Source: Candidatus Phycorickettsia trachydisci (lineage in GTDB: Bacteria; Pseudomonadota; Alphaproteobacteria; Rickettsiales; Rickettsiaceae). Taken from it: DNA of 64,000 nucleotides. The notes under the pieces are model-generated. The model saw only the letters and a list, made by a program, of their open reading frames with translations, had not been told where the DNA came from and searched no databases. The stretch is taken from contig NZ_CP027845.1 in NCBI RefSeq assembly GCF_003015145.1, positions 930,001-994,000 of the forward strand. Reading direction: 5' to 3'. This document shows, one piece after another, positions 41,176 through 49,497 of this stretch (the stretch's first letter is position 1; the number at the start of each line of letters is the position of its first letter). A program made the translations under genes and the position numbers.

Positions 41176-43301
41176 ACAAAATAACCTTATTTTTCATTAT
41201 CATCATTTCCTGTATACTCATTTATAAAAATTTTAATAATATGAATAAACCACCTATAGCAAAACAAATACCTTTTTCGTACACAGTTGGCAAACACACA
41301 ATTCAAGATGAGTATTTTTGGCTTCGTGATAAATCCTGGCCCAATGTTTCTAATAAAGAAGTCTTAGATTACCTCAAAGCCGAAAATGATTATGCAGAAA
41401 AAGCGTTTTTTGGTAATTTCAAACAAGAAAAGCAAAAACTTTTCGATGAAATCAAAGCGCGTATTAAGCTAACTGACAAGTCTGAAGAAGTTCAAAGGGA
41501 TGAGTATTACTACTATAGCCGTACAGAAGAAAAATTAGATTATCCAATATATTGCCGAAAAAAAGGTTTAGATGGAAAAGAAGAAGTATTTTTAGATGTC
41601 AACCTTTTAGCAAAAGGAAAAAAATACACCAAAATTGGAGCAATGTCAGTATCCCCCGATCATAGTATGATTGCTTACAGCATAGATCACCAAGGCAATG
41701 AGCGCTATACTATTAAGATTCTGGATTTAAAAACTGGCAAATACCTAAGTGAAAATATCAAAGATACCATTGGAGCAATTGTTTGGCATCAAAATCCAGA
41801 TAAATTAGGTTTATTTTATACTCTTGCTGATGAAAACTGGCGTGCTACACAAGTATTTTTTCATCTACTTCATTCAAAAGAGCCTGATCAGCTGATATTA
41901 AAAGAAGAAAATCCTTTATATCACTTTAATTTGGGATTATCTTCAAGTAAAAGATTTTTATTGATAAATGATGGCGGAGGTCAAGAAAACCAAATGTATA
42001 CCATCGACTTATTCACTTTGTCTATTATGCCTAAGCTATTTAGCCCAATGCGTACTAAAGTGCTGTATAGTTTGGACCATAATAAGGATAATTTCTACAT
42101 TCTAACAAATGATATAAGTAGCCAATTCAGATTAGTTACAACAAATCTTCAAGACACAGAAGATAAATTTTGGCAAGAATATATCCCAGCAGATAAAGAT
42201 GGATATTTAGAATCATTTAATATAACGCAAAAATACCTCATACTTAACTACAAAAAGCAAGCATTACCAATTATCAAAGTTTTGGACCTTGATAGCAAAG
42301 AGGAAAAACAGCTCAATTTTCCTGATGCATCATACACTGCAAACGGATACTCAACAAACTTTTTTATAGATGATATAAGGGTTGCGTACTCATCACTCGC
42401 AAGACCAAATACAATCTACTCATATAACTTTCAAGAAAATAGGCTCGATGTCATTAAGGTAACTGAAATTCCTAGCGGCTTTGATCCAAATGATTACCAA
42501 GCCGTGCTACATTGGACAGAAAATAATGGCTTCAAAGTTCCTGTTAGTATTTTATACAAAAAGTCATTAGTGAAACTTGATAGCTCAAATCCTTTATACC
42601 TATATGGATATGGATCTTATGGAATAGGCATGACCCCAGCTTTTCGCTCTAGCATCATTTCTCTTGTGGATAGAGGATTTGTATTTGCTATTGCACATGT
42701 TAGAGGTGGAGATGAACTTGGATATGAGTGGTATGAGTCAGCAAAATTTTTGAATAAAAAACATACATTTGAAGACTTTATTGCGGTTTCAAAGGATTTA
42801 GTTGCCAATCACTACACATCAAAAGGCAATATCGTGATCTGCGGAGGAAGCGCTGGAGGACTATTAATTGGTAATGTTATCAATACTGCGCCAGAACTCT
42901 ATAAGGCAGCAATAGCTCATGTACCATTTGTTGATATATTAAATACCATGCTAGATAGCTCTCTGCCTCTGACGCCTGGAGAGTATAAAGAATGGGGCAA
43001 TCCCGCGGAAGATGATAAAATTTTTGATTATATCAAATCTTATTCCCCTTATGATAATGTGCAAAAAAAACACTATCCCGCTCTTTTTATTACAACTAGT
43101 ATAAGTGATCCTAGAGTTGGTTACTTTGAACCGGCAAAATGGGTTGCAAAACTTAGAAAAAATAAGTTAGATAATAATATGCTGCTGTTTAAGACTAATC
43201 TTGATACCGGACATCAGGGTGCTTCTGGAAGATTTGACTACTTAAAAGAGGTTGCAGATGATTATCTATTTATACTCAAAATTTTTAATATAAACATATG
43301 A
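41169..43301 (+). CDS. ptrB: Oligopeptidase B-type serine peptidase (S9A), 710 aa
   Basis: Prolyl-oligopeptidase-family enzyme that cleaves short peptides after basic residues if it is a true PtrB. N-terminal PPIAKQIPFSYTVGKH and DEYFWLRDK match the family, a seven-bladed propeller follows, and the alpha/beta hydrolase domain carries the triad Ser561 (CGGSAGG), Asp647 (ISDPRVGYFEPAKW) and His682 (TGHQGASGR). The frame opens with GTG at 41169, giving a hydrophobic N-terminus (TLFFIIIISCILIY) before the usual start region. An ATG at 41241 would give a plain cytosolic form. The GTG lies at the usual coupled overlap with mrdA, which favours the longer form; IISC could even act as a lipobox. It overlaps the next gene by 4 bases. 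Confidence 0.88.
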   Translation: MVNKITLFFIIIISCILIYKNFNNMNKPPIAKQIPFSYTVGKHTIQDEYFWLRDKSWPNVSNKEVLDYLKAENDYAEKAFFGNFKQEKQKLFDEIKARIKLTDKSEEVQRDEYYYYSRTEEKLDYPIYCRKKGLDGKEEVFLDVNLLAKGKKYTKIGAMSVSPDHSMIAYSIDHQGNERYTIKILDLKTGKYLSENIKDTIGAIVWHQNPDKLGLFYTLADENWRATQVFFHLLHSKEPDQLILKEENPLYHFNLGLSSSKRFLLINDGGGQENQMYTIDLFTLSIMPKLFSPMRTKVLYSLDHNKDNFYILTNDISSQFRLVTTNLQDTEDKFWQEYIPADKDGYLESFNITQKYLILNYKKQALPIIKVLDLDSKEEKQLNFPDASYTANGYSTNFFIDDIRVAYSSLARPNTIYSYNFQENRLDVIKVTEIPSGFDPNDYQAVLHWTENNGFKVPVSILYKKSLVKLDSSNPLYLYGYGSYGIGMTPAFRSSIISLVDRGFVFAIAHVRGGDELGYEWYESAKFLNKKHTFEDFIAVSKDLVANHYTSKGNIVICGGSAGGLLIGNVINTAPELYKAAIAHVPFVDILNTMLDSSLPLTPGEYKEWGNPAEDDKIFDYIKSYSPYDNVQKKHYPALFITTSISDPRVGYFEPAKWVAKLRKNKLDNNMLLFKTNLDTGHQGASGRFDYLKEVADDYLFILKIFNINI

Positions 43302-44269
43302 GAAGCATTTTAAATACATTACTGATTTTTGGCGCGCTATACCTTTTGATGAATAACGCATACAAAAAAGAGGTTAAAACAGCAGAGACTTCCGAACAAA
43401 AAGTAACTCAAAGCACCCCCACCGACACAAAAATTGCAAATGAGATAGCAACAGAAAATCAAACATCCCAAAAACCTCAAGTAGAAAAGTTAGGTTTTTT
43501 AAGTAATTTTGCCGCAAATGTTGTAGTCAAGATGGCTGAATCAGAAAAAGGTTCTGACCTTATATTAAAGCTTGTCAAACCTCTAACAGTTCGATTAAAT
43601 CAACCAGTTGTTAAGACTAATAACACTGTCTTTTTTGATCAAACATTTGAGGTATTGAATATTAATCCTATTACCCAAGATAGCACGAAAATTGCTTATT
43701 GTGGTGCTGAAGTAGTTATAGATTACCATATTTCTAAACAAGGTCTTAGGATCGATACCAAAGAAAATCAACGTATTATCCTCGGAAGAGGCGAAGCTCA
43801 CCCTATTATAGAAAATCTCGTAGTAGGTATGCAAGAGGGCCAAAAGCGCAGGGGCAAAATTCCCTATCCATACTTAGGTAAACTATCTATTTATACTAAA
43901 AATGATGAAGATAAGGAACCTAATGTTAACGTTGAAGTCAGTTTAATAGAAGTACTCTCTCCAGAATTGCATAACATTAAAATTTTTGATGATGCAGTCT
44001 CAGTAGAAGCAACACAACTTTGTGGATATCCCATATCTTGCAACGCGCGCATATCCAAAATTGATGGAACAAAATTATGGGAAAGCAAAATTAATTATCA
44101 GCTAGGAGATAAAGTATTCCCCACAATATTTTCATATAGTCTGTTTAATAAATTACCCGAATCAACGCGTACAGTAATCTCACCATTTAAGTATTTAGAT
44201 AAGCTGATCGATAATATGGTCGATTCATCTGTTAATCCCGATGAATTTGTACTGATTGAATTTAAGTAA
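43298..44269 (+). CDS. Membrane-anchored protein with divergent FKBP-like domain, 323 aa
   Basis: The start MRSILNTLLIFGALYLLMNN looks like a signal anchor and is followed by a Thr/Gln-rich linker. Residues 145-210 resemble an FKBP-type prolyl isomerase core: VIDYHISKQG, then ILGRGEAHPIIENLVVGMQEG and QKRRGKIPYPYLGK, which match the LG-x-G-x-x-I-x-G-x-E-x-x-L-x-G-M-x-x-G-x-K-R pattern. The Trp of the active site is replaced, so it may bind peptides without catalysis. The remaining C-terminal 100 residues (CGYPISCNARISKIDG) are unrecognised. It overlaps ptrB by 4 bases and is the last gene of the ampG-rnhB-mrdA-ptrB string. An extracytoplasmic chaperone role is a guess. Confidence 0.6.
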   Translation: MRSILNTLLIFGALYLLMNNAYKKEVKTAETSEQKVTQSTPTDTKIANEIATENQTSQKPQVEKLGFLSNFAANVVVKMAESEKGSDLILKLVKPLTVRLNQPVVKTNNTVFFDQTFEVLNINPITQDSTKIAYCGAEVVIDYHISKQGLRIDTKENQRIILGRGEAHPIIENLVVGMQEGQKRRGKIPYPYLGKLSIYTKNDEDKEPNVNVEVSLIEVLSPELHNIKIFDDAVSVEATQLCGYPISCNARISKIDGTKLWESKINYQLGDKVFPTIFSYSLFNKLPESTRTVISPFKYLDKLIDNMVDSSVNPDEFVLIEFK

Positions 44270-44334
44270 CACAAACCCGTAATCTCCCACCCAAAAAGCT
44301 AGACAGTTTAGGGGAAGACTTGCATACCAATATA

Positions 44335-44355
44335 TAATTGAATCTGATTCAATTA
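44335..44355. terminator. Palindrome between convergent genes
   Basis: A perfect dyad with 10-base arms (TAATTGAATC / GATTCAATTA) around a single T. It covers the stop codon of the minus-strand gene at 44353 and lies 66 bases after the end of the plus-strand gene string. The convergent position suits a bidirectional terminator; a protein-binding dyad is the alternative. Confidence 0.4.
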
Positions 44356-45102
44356 ACCTACTTCTTCATCATTTTTCTTTAACTCTCTTATGGATACATG
44401 TACCTTTTCTAATTTACGTAGTACTTTTTGCATTACCCTTAAATGTTTTTGTTTAGCATCCTCTTTAGACTTTTCTATAGCTATACATGCTTCTTCTAAC
44501 TCATCAGGATTTTTATAATACTCCCAAAATTCTCTCAAAGTCCCCTCATCTTTATAATTTTTAAAATATCCCCAAAATTCTCTCAACAATCTTTCATCAT
44601 TATATAGACACGATCTTTTTATAAGTGGATTAAAATTAGATAGAATATATTCTTTTCTAAGTTCATTTTTACCATCTCCTTCAATTTTATTAATTGTTTG
44701 ATGTATTAAATCTTTGACATGATCAACAGCTCTTAATTTCTCCCAACGTTCATACTTCAGTCTATCCATCTGATTTTTATCTGGCGGTAAAGGATATTTA
44801 TCAAGTTGTTTTTCTAATGACTTATGAGCATAAGGGGCAATTAAAAAAAGAGATTTTAAATCTTTTATAATATAATTAATACTAATCCAATCTAAACCTT
44901 TTAAGCTTTCTTTAAATGTATCTGAGTCGAGGACAGGCTTAAAATTAAATGCTATTAATAAAAAACTTGTCGCATCGATTTCATCCGCCATACCCCAGGG
45001 AGTTTCAAAATTCGTTAATTGATGATACATACCTTGTTGTTCTTGGTCTGTAAGGTCTGGTAATGCTCCCAATAATTCATCCGTAATATGTATCCATTCC
45101 AT
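44353..45102 (-). CDS. Hypothetical protein, 249 aa
   Basis: Not recognised. The product is helical, charged and Lys/Glu-rich, with no signal peptide or membrane span. Near residues 175-205 a short element is duplicated (LLREFWGYFKNYKDE and TLREFWEYYKNPDE), and the DNA under it (around 44515-44590) is correspondingly repetitive. The C-terminus (about 215-245) is a coiled-coil-like helix. The start MEWIHITDELLGALPDL is hydrophobic-acidic and could be an interaction helix. It stands alone between convergent ptrB/FKBP genes and divergent nrdD, with no operon partner. Codon use and AT content look like those of its neighbours. Confidence 0.6.
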   Translation of the reverse strand: MEWIHITDELLGALPDLTDQEQQGMYHQLTNFETPWGMADEIDATSFLLIAFNFKPVLDSDTFKESLKGLDWISINYIIKDLKSLFLIAPYAHKSLEKQLDKYPLPPDKNQMDRLKYERWEKLRAVDHVKDLIHQTINKIEGDGKNELRKEYILSNFNPLIKRSCLYNDERLLREFWGYFKNYKDEGTLREFWEYYKNPDELEEACIAIEKSKEDAKQKHLRVMQKVLRKLEKVHVSIRELKKNDEEVG

Positions 45103-45410
45103 AATATCTACCCATTTAAGTTGCTTAATTCAATTATATCAGCTCCCAAAATAGATCAAATATAATATTCCATTTTTATTTACCCTTATTTAAAAATTAT
45201 TAAAAATAAACGTCTAAAGCTTGTTAAAATTCTTCTTGCTGGGGTCAAATATTAGTATTATGATTGTGTAAACTATACAAAAAAGCTTTAAAAAAAATGG
45301 AACCCTCGCGGTAGGTGTTACCTTGATCTCAAAGTTAACTCCTGATCAACTTTCATCGGTCTATTTAGCGGACTTTTTAGCATATTTAATAACTTTTCAT
45401 ACACAACAAA
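45103..45410. other. Intergenic region before nrdD with possible gene relic
   Basis: AT-rich divergent gap of 308 bases. Nothing clear is seen up to 45270. From there to 45410 a plus-strand frame reads coding-like sequence without an ATG: NGTLAVGVTLISKLTPDQLS, then SVYLADFLAYLITFHTQ. This resembles the zinc-site region of M48/HtpX peptidases (AVTTGLL then L-(T/S)-x-(D/E)-E-L-x-x-V-L-A-H-E-L-A-H), but the HExxH residues are missing. It may be a dead fragment or chance. The nrdD promoter is not obvious. Confidence 0.3.
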
Positions 45411-47525
45411 ATGGATACAATCTTAAAAAGGGACGGTCAAATCGTGAGCTTCGATCCCAACAAAATTACCAGTGCCATCGAAAAAGCAGCTTTAGCTACA
45501 AAAGAATTTGATACAAAGGTTGCAAAAGACTTAACTGCAAAAGTTCTTGAGCTAACCGAAAAGCTCATAGATCAAAAGCACGTTAAAGCACCTAGTATCG
45601 AAGAAGTCCAAGACATGGTTGAAAAAGTTTTGCTGTCTTCCGAATATAAAAAAACTGCAAAAGCATACGTAATATACAGGGAAGAACATGCCAAAATAAG
45701 AGAATTCTTAAAACATGCAAATACAGATATGGTTGACGAATATTTGGACAAGCTTGACTGGCAGGTGAATGAAAATTCAAACATGTCATACTCCATACAA
45801 GGCTTAAACAATTATATCTCTTCCAAAATAAGCAAAAACTACTGGTTAAATAGAATATACCCTTACTACATACGAGATGCACATTCAGATGGAGATATTC
45901 ATATCCATGATTTAAATGTGTTATCAGTTTATTGTGTCGGATGGGATTTAAAAGACCTTTTATTAGAAGGTTTTAAAGGAGTGCAAGGCAAAGTTGAAAG
46001 TGGCCCCGCAAAACATTTTAGAACCGCTTTAGGACAAATTGTTAACTTTTTATATACCCTTCAAGGAGAGGCAGCTGGTGCCCAAGCATTCTCAAATTTT
46101 GATACATTACTTGCGCCTTTTATTAGATACGATAATCTTGATTATGACCAAGTTAAGCAAGCAATGCAGGAGTTTTTATTTAACCTAAATGTACCAACAC
46201 GCACAGGGTTTCAAACTCCATTTACTAATATTACCATGGACCTAACAGTGCCAAGTTACTACGCAGACCACAACGTAATTATAGGGGGCCAGTTCATGTC
46301 AGAGACTTATAAAGATTTTCAACACGAGATGAACTTAGTCAACAAAGCATTTTTCGAAATTATGATGGAAGGAGATCGAAGCGGCAGGGTTTTCACTTTC
46401 CCAATTCCAACATATAACATAACAAAGGACTTTGATTGGGATAATCGTGACCTTGATGGGCTATGGGAAATGACAGCCAAATATGGAATTCCGTACTTTT
46501 CAAATTTCATCAATTCAGATATGAATCCAGAAGATGCAAGATCAATGTGCTGCAGACTCAGAATTGATAATAGAGAACTTGATTATAGAGGTGGCGGGTT
46601 ATTTGGTTCTAATCCACTGACGGGATCTATAGGGGTGGTTACAATAAATCTGCCAAGGATTGGCTTTACAGCTAAAAATAAAGAGGAGTTTTTTAAGATT
46701 CTTGAAGAAAAAATGATTTTAGCCAAAATAAGCCTCGAGCTTAAAAGAAAAGTGTTGGAGCAATTTACAGATAAAAATTTATACCCATATGCAAAATTTT
46801 ATTTGAGAGATATAAAGAAAAGATATGGAGTTTATTGGAAAAATCACTTTTCAACCATCGGCCTTATCGGTATGAACGAAGCATGCCTAAATTTAATAGA
46901 CACAGATATTGCTTCAGAGAAAGGTAAAAGTTTTGCTCTTGAAGTCATGAACTTTATGCGAAATAAGATGATAGAATTTCAGCAAGAAACAGGACACAAT
47001 TATAATCTAGAGGCAACACCAGCCGAGGGCACATCTTATAGACTTGCAAAAATTGATAAAGCTAGTCTTGTTTCTATTAAATGCGCAAATGATTGCAATA
47101 CCACGTATCCTTTTTATACTAATTCAACACAACTTCCTGTAAATCATACTGATGATATTTTTGAAGTACTAGACCACCAGGATGATATTCAAACTAAATA
47201 TACTGGAGGTACCGTAGTTCATATTTTTGCCGGTGAGAGGATTCATGATGCTCAAAATATCAAAAATTTAGTTAAGAAAATTTGTATAAACTATCATCTT
47301 CCATATTTTACGTTCACACCAACCTTTAGCACTTGCCCTAATCATGGATATCTCAAAGGTGAGCATCCTACGTGTCCTGAATGCGGCTCTGAGTGTGAAG
47401 TATATTCAAGAGTTGTGGGATATATTAGACCCATAAAACAATGGAATGATGGGAAGAAAGCTGAGTTTAAAAAACGTAAAACATATACTGTTGAAAAAAG
47501 TTATGCTGATAGGAGGACTGCATAA
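45411..47525 (+). CDS. nrdD: Anaerobic (class III) ribonucleoside-triphosphate reductase
   Basis: Makes deoxyribonucleotides from ribonucleoside triphosphates with a glycyl radical, and works only without oxygen. The 704 residues show an N-terminal ATP-cone (KRDGQIVSFDPNKI, YVIYREEHAKIREF) and then the large barrel with YSIQGLNNYISSKIS, NVPTRTGFQTPFTN and GSIGVVTINLPRIG. The C-terminal zinc site is at about 637-661 (STCPNHGY, CPECGSEC), and the glycyl-radical loop is RVVGY with the radical glycine at about 670. All key parts are present and the frame is intact. The start ATG places the ATP-cone at the correct distance. nrdG overlaps the end by 23 bases. Confidence 0.95.
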   Translation: MDTILKRDGQIVSFDPNKITSAIEKAALATKEFDTKVAKDLTAKVLELTEKLIDQKHVKAPSIEEVQDMVEKVLLSSEYKKTAKAYVIYREEHAKIREFLKHANTDMVDEYLDKLDWQVNENSNMSYSIQGLNNYISSKISKNYWLNRIYPYYIRDAHSDGDIHIHDLNVLSVYCVGWDLKDLLLEGFKGVQGKVESGPAKHFRTALGQIVNFLYTLQGEAAGAQAFSNFDTLLAPFIRYDNLDYDQVKQAMQEFLFNLNVPTRTGFQTPFTNITMDLTVPSYYADHNVIIGGQFMSETYKDFQHEMNLVNKAFFEIMMEGDRSGRVFTFPIPTYNITKDFDWDNRDLDGLWEMTAKYGIPYFSNFINSDMNPEDARSMCCRLRIDNRELDYRGGGLFGSNPLTGSIGVVTINLPRIGFTAKNKEEFFKILEEKMILAKISLELKRKVLEQFTDKNLYPYAKFYLRDIKKRYGVYWKNHFSTIGLIGMNEACLNLIDTDIASEKGKSFALEVMNFMRNKMIEFQQETGHNYNLEATPAEGTSYRLAKIDKASLVSIKCANDCNTTYPFYTNSTQLPVNHTDDIFEVLDHQDDIQTKYTGGTVVHIFAGERIHDAQNIKNLVKKICINYHLPYFTFTPTFSTCPNHGYLKGEHPTCPECGSECEVYSRVVGYIRPIKQWNDGKKAEFKKRKTYTVEKSYADRRTA

Positions 47526-48189
47526 AATTTCATTAATTGATTATCCACAAAAACTTGCGGCTATAGTCTTCACTTACGGATGTAATTTGAGATGTCCGTA
47601 TTGCCATAACCCTGAGCTTTTTAGTCCTAAAAAAGATCGTTTAATACCAGAGTCTCAAGTTTTTGACTTTCTGAAAACAAGGATAGGAAAGCTTGATGCA
47701 GTCGTAATTTCGGGAGGTGAGCCGTGCTTGCAGAAAGATCTTATAGAATTTATGCAGAAAATTAAAGATATGGGATTTTTGCTTAAACTAGATACTAATG
47801 GCAGCTTTCCTCAAAAATTAAAAGAAATAATAGATCTAAAAATTGTCGATTATATTGCAATGGATGTAAAAGCACCTCTTGATAAATATAGATCTATTAC
47901 GAACTCAAACATCAATACCGATAATATTCTGCAAAGCATTAATATTATTATCAATTCACAAGTGGATCATGAATTCAGAACTACGGTAGTTAAATCTCAA
48001 CTTTCAGAAGAAGATATTCTTCAAATAACCTTTTTGATCAAAGGGTCAAAGAGGTATTATTTACAAAAATTCGTCCCTTCAAAAACCTTAGATCAAAGTT
48101 TCAATCAACACACATCTTACGGAAAGGACGAATTGATTGCCATAACATCCCGTATTGAAAGTGACGGATTAAATTGTTTTATCAGATAG
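47503..48189 (+). CDS. nrdG: Anaerobic ribonucleotide reductase activating protein (radical SAM)
   Basis: NrdG uses S-adenosylmethionine and a [4Fe-4S] cluster to place the glycyl radical on NrdD. The 228 residues start MLIGGLHKISLIDYPQKLAA and hold the radical SAM motif CNLRCPYC (CxxxCxxC), followed by HNPELF. SGGEPCLQKDL is the SAM-binding glycine motif. I chose ATG 47503, 23 bases inside nrdD, because known activases begin with this (K/L)IGGL-x-K-x-SLIDYP sequence; the frame stays open to an ATG at 47446, which would add 19 unlikely residues. The overlap shows that the pair is co-translated. Confidence 0.92.
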   Translation: MLIGGLHKISLIDYPQKLAAIVFTYGCNLRCPYCHNPELFSPKKDRLIPESQVFDFLKTRIGKLDAVVISGGEPCLQKDLIEFMQKIKDMGFLLKLDTNGSFPQKLKEIIDLKIVDYIAMDVKAPLDKYRSITNSNINTDNILQSINIIINSQVDHEFRTTVVKSQLSEEDILQITFLIKGSKRYYLQKFVPSKTLDQSFNQHTSYGKDELIAITSRIESDGLNCFIR

Positions 48190-48198
48190 CTTAATAAA

Positions 48199-48218
48199 AG
48201 ATAATTGGGTTATTATCT
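48199..48218 (+). terminator. Possible weak terminator after nrdG
   Basis: A perfect 7-base inverted repeat (AGATAAT / ATTATCT) with a six-base loop starts 9 bases after the nrdG stop. The stem is AT-rich and no T-run follows. Confidence 0.3.
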
Positions 48219-48326
48219 AGCAAGGAACATTACCTCCCCTGATCAAGGTGCTTTTAAGATTGACGATTCAAATGAAAAATACCTATTGTACTAATATTGT
48301 AGTAATATATAAATATATCAACCGAA

Positions 48327-48927
48327 ATGGTAATTGTTATGCCAGATGAAACACAAAATGCAATCGCATCACCTATAGATGAAGACAATACAAACCTACT
48401 TCACCAAGCTATATTTGAAGCAGATTATAAAAAAGTAGAAAAATTATTACGGGAAAGAAAAGTTAATGTTGATGCCGAAAACACTTACGGAGATAAACCA
48501 TTGTATGTCGCAGCGCTATATAACCAAGTGCAAATTGCTAAAATTTTGCTTGATTATGGGGCAAAATCCAAATGCGAGGTCTGATGGTAGTACAGCCTTA
48601 AGAATGGCTGCTAGGCAAGGCAATATAGAAATGTTAAAGCTATTGTTAGATAGAGGAGCAATTGTTAATACCGAAAATTGCACTTTGTTGCATGCTGCTG
48701 CTGAAAGCATAAAAGATCAAGAAATTGAGGCTGAGCAAAATGATGGCTGGCAAGTAATGAAATATCTCATACAACACTATCCTTTAGACCCTTATGGAAG
48801 AAATCAAACAGGGTTAACCCCTCAGGATATCTTGGTACAGATAGATTGGTCATTTGAAGATTATTACTCAAAATTAGTTGATGAATGGAGAAATCAAAAA
48901 GATGCATCACTATCAGGTGAATTTTGA
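48327..48927 (+). pseudogene. Ankyrin repeat gene split by one-base frameshift
   Basis: Two overlapping frames together give one normal ankyrin protein of about 199 residues with four repeats. The first frame (from ATG 48327) runs to AKILLDYGA and then stops at a TGA at 48582-48584. The second frame carries on NPNARSDGSTALRMAARQG up to 48927. The junction is a run of four A at 48564-48567 (GGCAAAATCC); with three A the reading would be GANPNARSDG, a perfect ankyrin loop. So either the gene is freshly inactivated, the run causes slippage that restores the frame, or the assembly has an error there. The protein lacks a signal peptide. Codons on both sides look undamaged. Confidence 0.75.
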
Positions 48928-49242
48928 TCTAATTCCTAGCATGATAATAAAGTGATAGAGGCTCAAGTTAAAATTACACATACAGGAGCTGATGAAGCTA
49001 AATATGAGCTTAGTTTTTACCGATAAGGTTATTAATGCGTTGTAGTAATTTTGCTCATATATCAGGTCGTTAGGCCTAAAATTGATTCTCAATATTACAC
49101 AGAACATTCTGGGGCGAAATTTAATACTACCCGAAGATTGTGGAGAATTTATCCCGGCAGCTGCTTGATAATAAATTTCACTTTGAATTTAAGTCTGCCT
49201 TTGGTATAATTGCCTTTGTGTTAAAATTTAGAGTTGAAATTT
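48928..49242. other. Intergenic region upstream of rpmH
   Basis: This 315-base gap holds no intact gene. A short GTG-initiated frame (VIEAQVKITHTGADEAKYEL, then a stop at about 49023-49025) looks coding-like but matches nothing I know. The rest is AT-rich up to the rpmH promoter at 49183. Confidence 0.4.
49183..49210 (+). promoter_or_regulatory. Probable promoter of rpmH
   Basis: TTGAAT (49183-49188) and a perfect TATAAT (49205-49210) stand 16 bases apart, 32 bases before the rpmH start codon. It likely drives rpmH and perhaps the tRNA and HIT genes behind it. Confidence 0.65.
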
Positions 49243-49377
49243 ATGAAAAGAACTTACCAACCAAGTAAGCTAGTAAGAAAAAGAAGGCACGGTTTTCGAG
49301 CTAGAATGGCAACAGCAGGTGGCCGCGCAATACTGAATAGACGTAGAAAAAAGGGACGTAAAGTCTTATCCGCTTAA
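49243..49377 (+). CDS. rpmH: 50S ribosomal protein L34
   Basis: A 44-residue basic protein of the large ribosomal subunit. The sequence starts [20 protein letters not shown] and goes on [18 protein letters not shown], ending KVLSA, a complete and typical L34. It is preceded by a strong-looking promoter (49183-49210). In most bacteria rnpA (RNase P protein) follows at once; here a tRNA gene and a HIT-family gene follow instead, so the usual rpmH-rnpA pair is broken. Confidence 0.96.
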   Translation: MKRTYQPSKLVRKRRHGFRARMATAGGRAILNRRRKKGRKVLSA

Positions 49378-49404
49378 ATCACTGTAGCGATTTATCATCT
49401 TTTA

Positions 49405-49481
49405 GGGTCTGTAGTTCAGCGGTTAGAGCACCTCGCTCATAACGAGCGTTGTCGCAGGTTCGAATCCTGCCAGACCCACCA
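49405..49481 (+). tRNA. tRNA with CAT anticodon, probably Met (elongator)
   Basis: A 77-base cloverleaf: acceptor GGGTCTG pairs with CAGACCC, followed by A and an encoded CCA. The D arm is GTTC...GAGC. The anticodon stem is CTCG/CGAG with loop CTCATAA, giving anticodon CAT. The T arm is GCAGG-TTCGAAT-CCTGC. It is not an initiator because the acceptor starts with a normal G-C pair. A CAT anticodon can also belong to tRNA-Ile with lysidine; sequence alone does not settle this. The gene lies 27 bases after rpmH and 16 bases before the HIT gene. Confidence 0.93.
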
Positions 49482-49497
49482 TAATTAACATCTCATC

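Noticed and set aside
47446-47502. Upstream start for nrdG adding 19 residues
   Set aside because: The added sequence is the +1 reading of the end of nrdD; known activases begin at the IGGL-x-K-x-SLIDYP motif, which fits ATG 47503.
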